Source: Galerina marginata
Lineage: Eukaryota; Basidiomycota; Agaricomycetes; Agaricales; Galerinaceae
DNA: 64,000 nucleotides
Assembly: GCA_023014335.1 (NCBI GenBank)
Contig: JAECYW010000021.1
Coordinates: forward strand, 992,001 to 1,056,000
Direction of reading: 5' to 3'
Positions within the stretch are counted from its first letter, which is position 1, and each line of letters begins with the position of its first letter. Below, in pieces: positions 60,991-64,000 of the stretch. The notes beneath the pieces were generated by a model. It worked only from the letters and a program-made list of their open reading frames with translations, ran no database searches and was not told where the DNA came from. A program made the position numbers and the translations under genes.

Positions 60991-63513
60991 TTATGGCACT
61001 GGGGATGGAAACACCTCAGGGCTTGCTCCTATAACCGGTTGCTGGGTTTTCTCGATCTCCCCTTCCAAACCCATGATGTGTTTCATGGCTCGTACCAACG
61101 ACGAAACCTTGCTGCTCTTGTCATTCGAAACCTTGCTGCTCCTGTCATTCGAAACTCGAAGGATGTCTTTGAGTTTTAGTTTAAGATAATCTTCGCGTCG
61201 TCGATTTTCAGCCTCCGTCCGCTGTTTCTTGGCTGCCACCTTCCGCGATTGAGCAATTTTTCCTTCATACGTACGATCCTCTGAAAAATAGTCAAAAAAC
61301 AAAAGCAGATTTCGGAAACTGGCACTCGCTTGACGAACCCATAGGTTCCTCCTCGGAATCAGAATCAGAGTAACGTCGGTATCTCTTCACCGTCATGGGC
61401 GCTATTTCGAATGTGGTATTCAGCTCTACTTCCTCCATCGTGGCCAAGTCGTTAAGTTCTTCAATTGTGGTATTCAGCTCTACTTCCTCCCTCGTGGTCA
61501 AGTCGTTAAGTTTGGGAGTGGGGTTTGTCCATTCTCTCAACTCAACTAGCATCTGGGAAGGATCATACAGTTTAGGAGGCACATCAACCCCGAGAAATGG
61601 TATACGACTTGCTTTCGCAAGTCGCTCCCAGAATCTTCGGAAGTGATTTAATAATATGTCGGTGCCTTGGATCATCTAGAGAATGGTCAAGTGATGAAGG
61701 GAACTCGAACGGGTCCTGACGCACTTTTGAATGCATAAGTCCTTTTAAAAATGCCGTTATGCTCAGGACGACTTTAGTCCACAGTTTTTTGTTGATCCCC
61801 TCGCCCAAGAAAAGGTCGAATAGACTCCCAATATCGTGTCGTTTCAAAGCCAGCTGTAGTTCAGCACTGGCACTGGGCGGAGAGTGGTCGCAGCTCCAAA
61901 ACAGAACAGAGTAATAGTTATCACAACGATGGTTGCAGATGGCATGCATGGTACCGCAATAACAATTTGTCCTGGAGTGCCGATGATTAAAGTCAACTTG
62001 CAGGACGTGAAGAAACGCGAAGAATAAATCACCTCTCTATGCCTGTGATCCTCTGGTCCAAAATCTTGACGCAGCTGGTCGCTATGTATGTGTACACTTT
62101 TGGAAGATCTACGCAGTACTCTCCCGACCTGATCGGGTCGAGAAGAAAGTCTGAAAAGGATGTATGGAGGAAACGAGGAAAGGCGTGCGATGGGTGCCAA
62201 CCACGCTGTTCGATGGATATAATGGACTGAAGGTCGATTAACTTCACTTTACTGTCTCCTGGTTGCAGAAATAATATCGTCTCCAAGAACTCCATGGACG
62301 AGGTCAAGTCGGGCTTATGCAAAGTGTCTGCCGTACAAGCTAAGATGACGCCGAGCAACCCCAGCAAGAGTTCTCGAGCTACCCTAACTCGGGACAAAAT
62401 TTGTCGATACAGTTCATCCAACTCAGCAAATGGCGAATCAGAGGAAGGCAGCCGATTCAAAATGACCTCCAACCGTTCCTGTGGTCGCTCGTAGGTAATT
62501 CCGATGTACTTCATAGCTGTTTGAGCGAAGATGAAGTTTCCAGACGACTTAGAAACAAGGGCCAAGATCTGAGCTTCACTTGGCCATGAGCTTTCAATAT
62601 TCAATTTAAGAGGGTGAGTTGTCTTGATTTCGTCAAACTTCGTCTTCACGAAAAGCAGGATGTCGTCGTGGGCTTTCAGATCTCTCTTCAAATCGATCGA
62701 ATAGGAAATCATCTTCACCGAAGTCTGATCGAAGGCGCTTTCGATATCGTGTTCGGGACGGCTGAGGATGAGAAATTTAAGTCGTCCTGCAAGTCGTGGA
62801 GCAGCATTGGCAATAGTCGTCACGATACGGCGCTGGGCGTCTCGATTGTTGCATTCGTCCAAACCATCAACGATTATCACTCGCTCGGAGGGAAAGTAAA
62901 CCGACAGAGATGGCCGAACAATAAGATGCTCGATTTGACTCTCAATGGATTGTTGGAAAAGGAAAGGCCGTTCGTCCGCGGCTGCAGCAATGTGAGGCCG
63001 CAGCTCCGGTATGGCGAATGCGAGCTGATATGCTATCGTCGAAATTAGGAATCTTTCATGGTTTCTTCCGTCCGCCGTCCTGAAGAAAAAGAAGCTTGCT
63101 CCGAGTAATCCCTCTGTAATCAAAACTTCTGCAAGGGACCGTGCGATCGCTGACTTTCCAACTCCAGCCGGTCCAAAAATCCAGACGATTAAGGAAGGAT
63201 TATCCACCCTTTGTACCCAGTTCAGCAGATTCTGGAGGATCGCTGTGCGGGTCCTAGGATAGCATCGTGGTGGGTCAATGGGATCGTTGGTATCGTGAGT
63301 CGCGTTTGGGGCAATAAAGCCCTTGAAGGCTTCCTTAATAACTTTTACGGGTTTAAGTTCTAATGGAAAAGCGGGCAAGTAAGATGGCTCACTTCTAAGA
63401 GCGTCATTAGGCGCCCTGGGGTTATTTATATTGTTGAAAATTCCGCCTGTAACCAGCATGGGGGCATTCACGACAAACATTGATGCCTGTTCCGCCAGTG
63501 GCGAGAGCGCCAT
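60991..63513 (-). CDS. NACHT-domain NLR protein
   Basis: Four exons (63513-62033, 61971-61725, 61675-61339, 61280-60991) join in frame to 784 residues. A short N-terminal region contains NAPMLVTGGIFNNINNP, resembling the Asn/Gly-rich start of many mushroom NACHT proteins. The NACHT NTPase follows, with Walker A GPAGVGKS (about 114-121), Walker B VIIVDGLDEC (about 212-221) and sensor-like FLILSRPEHDI (about 247-257). The C-terminal 280 residues have no ankyrin, WD or TPR repeats that I can see. They hold a duplicated Glu/Leu segment (LNDLTTREEVELNTTIE and LNDLATMEEVELNTTFE), an acidic SDSDSEEEP stretch and a basic, coiled-coil-like tail (QSRKVAAKKQRTEAENRRRE). Fungal NLRs act in self/non-self recognition and cell death; the ligand is unknown. 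A dead copy lies at 57258-57666. Confidence 0.87.
61110..61165 (-). repeat. Short coding tandem repeat in the NLR tail
   Basis: On the coding strand two adjacent 27-bp units encode VSNDRSSK and VSNDKSSK, almost identical at the base level (GAAACCTTGCTGCTCTTGTC and GAAACCTTGCTGCTCCTGTC on the plus strand). Confidence 0.8.
61410..61515 (-). repeat. Coding tandem duplication in the NLR C-terminal region
   Basis: Two adjacent units of about 54 bp encode LNDLTTREEVELNTTIEE and LNDLATMEEVELNTTFE. The plus-strand DNA shows the repeated GTGGTATTCAGCTCTACTTC. In-frame duplications like this are common in NLR genes under diversifying pressure. Confidence 0.85.
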
Positions 63514-64000
63514 GGCCTCGGAGAAAAGAGTTTGAAATCTGGGCTCGATGGGGAGTGTTAGTACATAGGAGTCTTCCTTTTAACTATTGAAAAGGACCAG
63601 TCGTGTGAGTTGCGGCGTGCACAGCCCAATGAACTTTATGAAGGCCGCCCATGTACAAGCACAGCCTATTTTTGCCACAGCCTCAGACTTGTCACGACTA
63701 TAACTTCTCAGCTTTATGTGGAAAGATTCGTTTGAACTGAGGAGAGCTGGAATGTTTAAAGCCGTGCCTTTGAACGCCCCCCGGCCGTGCCAAATATCCT
63801 GAACAATTCGCAAATGAATGGAGCAGTGACATGCAAAGCACGAGGAATATACTAATCTGCAAACCAGTCAAATTCAAATACTACATCAGACGCACTCCAA
63901 GATGCTTTTTCACTCAAAAACCAATGATAAAGTGGGGATACAACAAGGTAGAGCGCGTTGGAATTTATCTCCAGGTCCGTTCGCATTGAGGTTGTCTGAT
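63514..64000. other. Upstream region of the NLR gene
   Basis: A minus-strand frame at 63580-63813 (for example RIVQDIWHGRGAFKGTALNI) is protein-like but unassigned. It may be part of a gene continuing beyond the window, or 5' flank of the NLR. Confidence 0.3.

Overview
This window looks like nuclear DNA of a mushroom-forming basidiomycete (Agaricomycetes). Coding regions are cut by many short GT-AG introns, mostly 45-70 nt, and the gene families are those typical of these fungi: DUF4246, F-box proteins, a kinase-like protein, an HsbA-type secreted protein, a PCL/PHO80-type cyclin, the chitin synthase chaperone CHS7, a NACHT NLR and SPO22/ZIP4. Exon maps were built by eye from splice signals, reading frame and remembered family patterns. 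No alignment was run.

Layout, left to right. 0-4.7 kb is gene-poor: a short TA-flanked inverted-repeat element (224-877), a possible small secreted protein (1234-1590, minus) and an F-box-like relic. 4.7-8.2 kb holds a divergent pair: an unrecognised seven-exon helical protein (minus) and a kinase-like protein (plus). 8.4-10.5 kb is a DUF4246 gene (minus), followed by a broken copy of the kinase gene's last exon. 11.3-13.0 kb is an intact F-box protein (minus). 16.4-17.8 kb encodes an unusual PH-CRIB-PH-CRIB protein without a kinase domain (minus). 19.6-22.3 kb is an RBR E3 ubiquitin ligase with tandem repeats (minus). 25.5-26.2 kb is an HsbA-like secreted protein (plus) with a TATA box and a 9-nt exon. 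26.6-28.4 kb carries F-box relics around a second inverted-repeat element. 29.9-34.6 kb is the meiotic SPO22/ZIP4 gene (minus). 41.3-45.7 kb is a 1,419-residue cyclin (minus). 45.7-57.2 kb has no gene I can support, only low-complexity tracts and relics. 57.3-57.7 kb is a dead NLR copy, 58.7-60.4 kb is CHS7 (plus) and 61.0-63.5 kb is an intact NACHT NLR (minus).

How the genes relate. Housekeeping and cell-cycle genes (CHS7, SPO22/ZIP4, the cyclin, the PH-CRIB Cdc42/Rac effector) are interspersed with fast-evolving families (NLR, F-box, kinase-like, RBR), several with relics nearby. No single operon-like system is visible. The best candidates for something undescribed are the seven-exon orphan beside the kinase-like gene, the duplicated PH-CRIB architecture, the repeat-bearing RBR ligase with its WQLAL motif, and the intact/relic NLR pair around CHS7.
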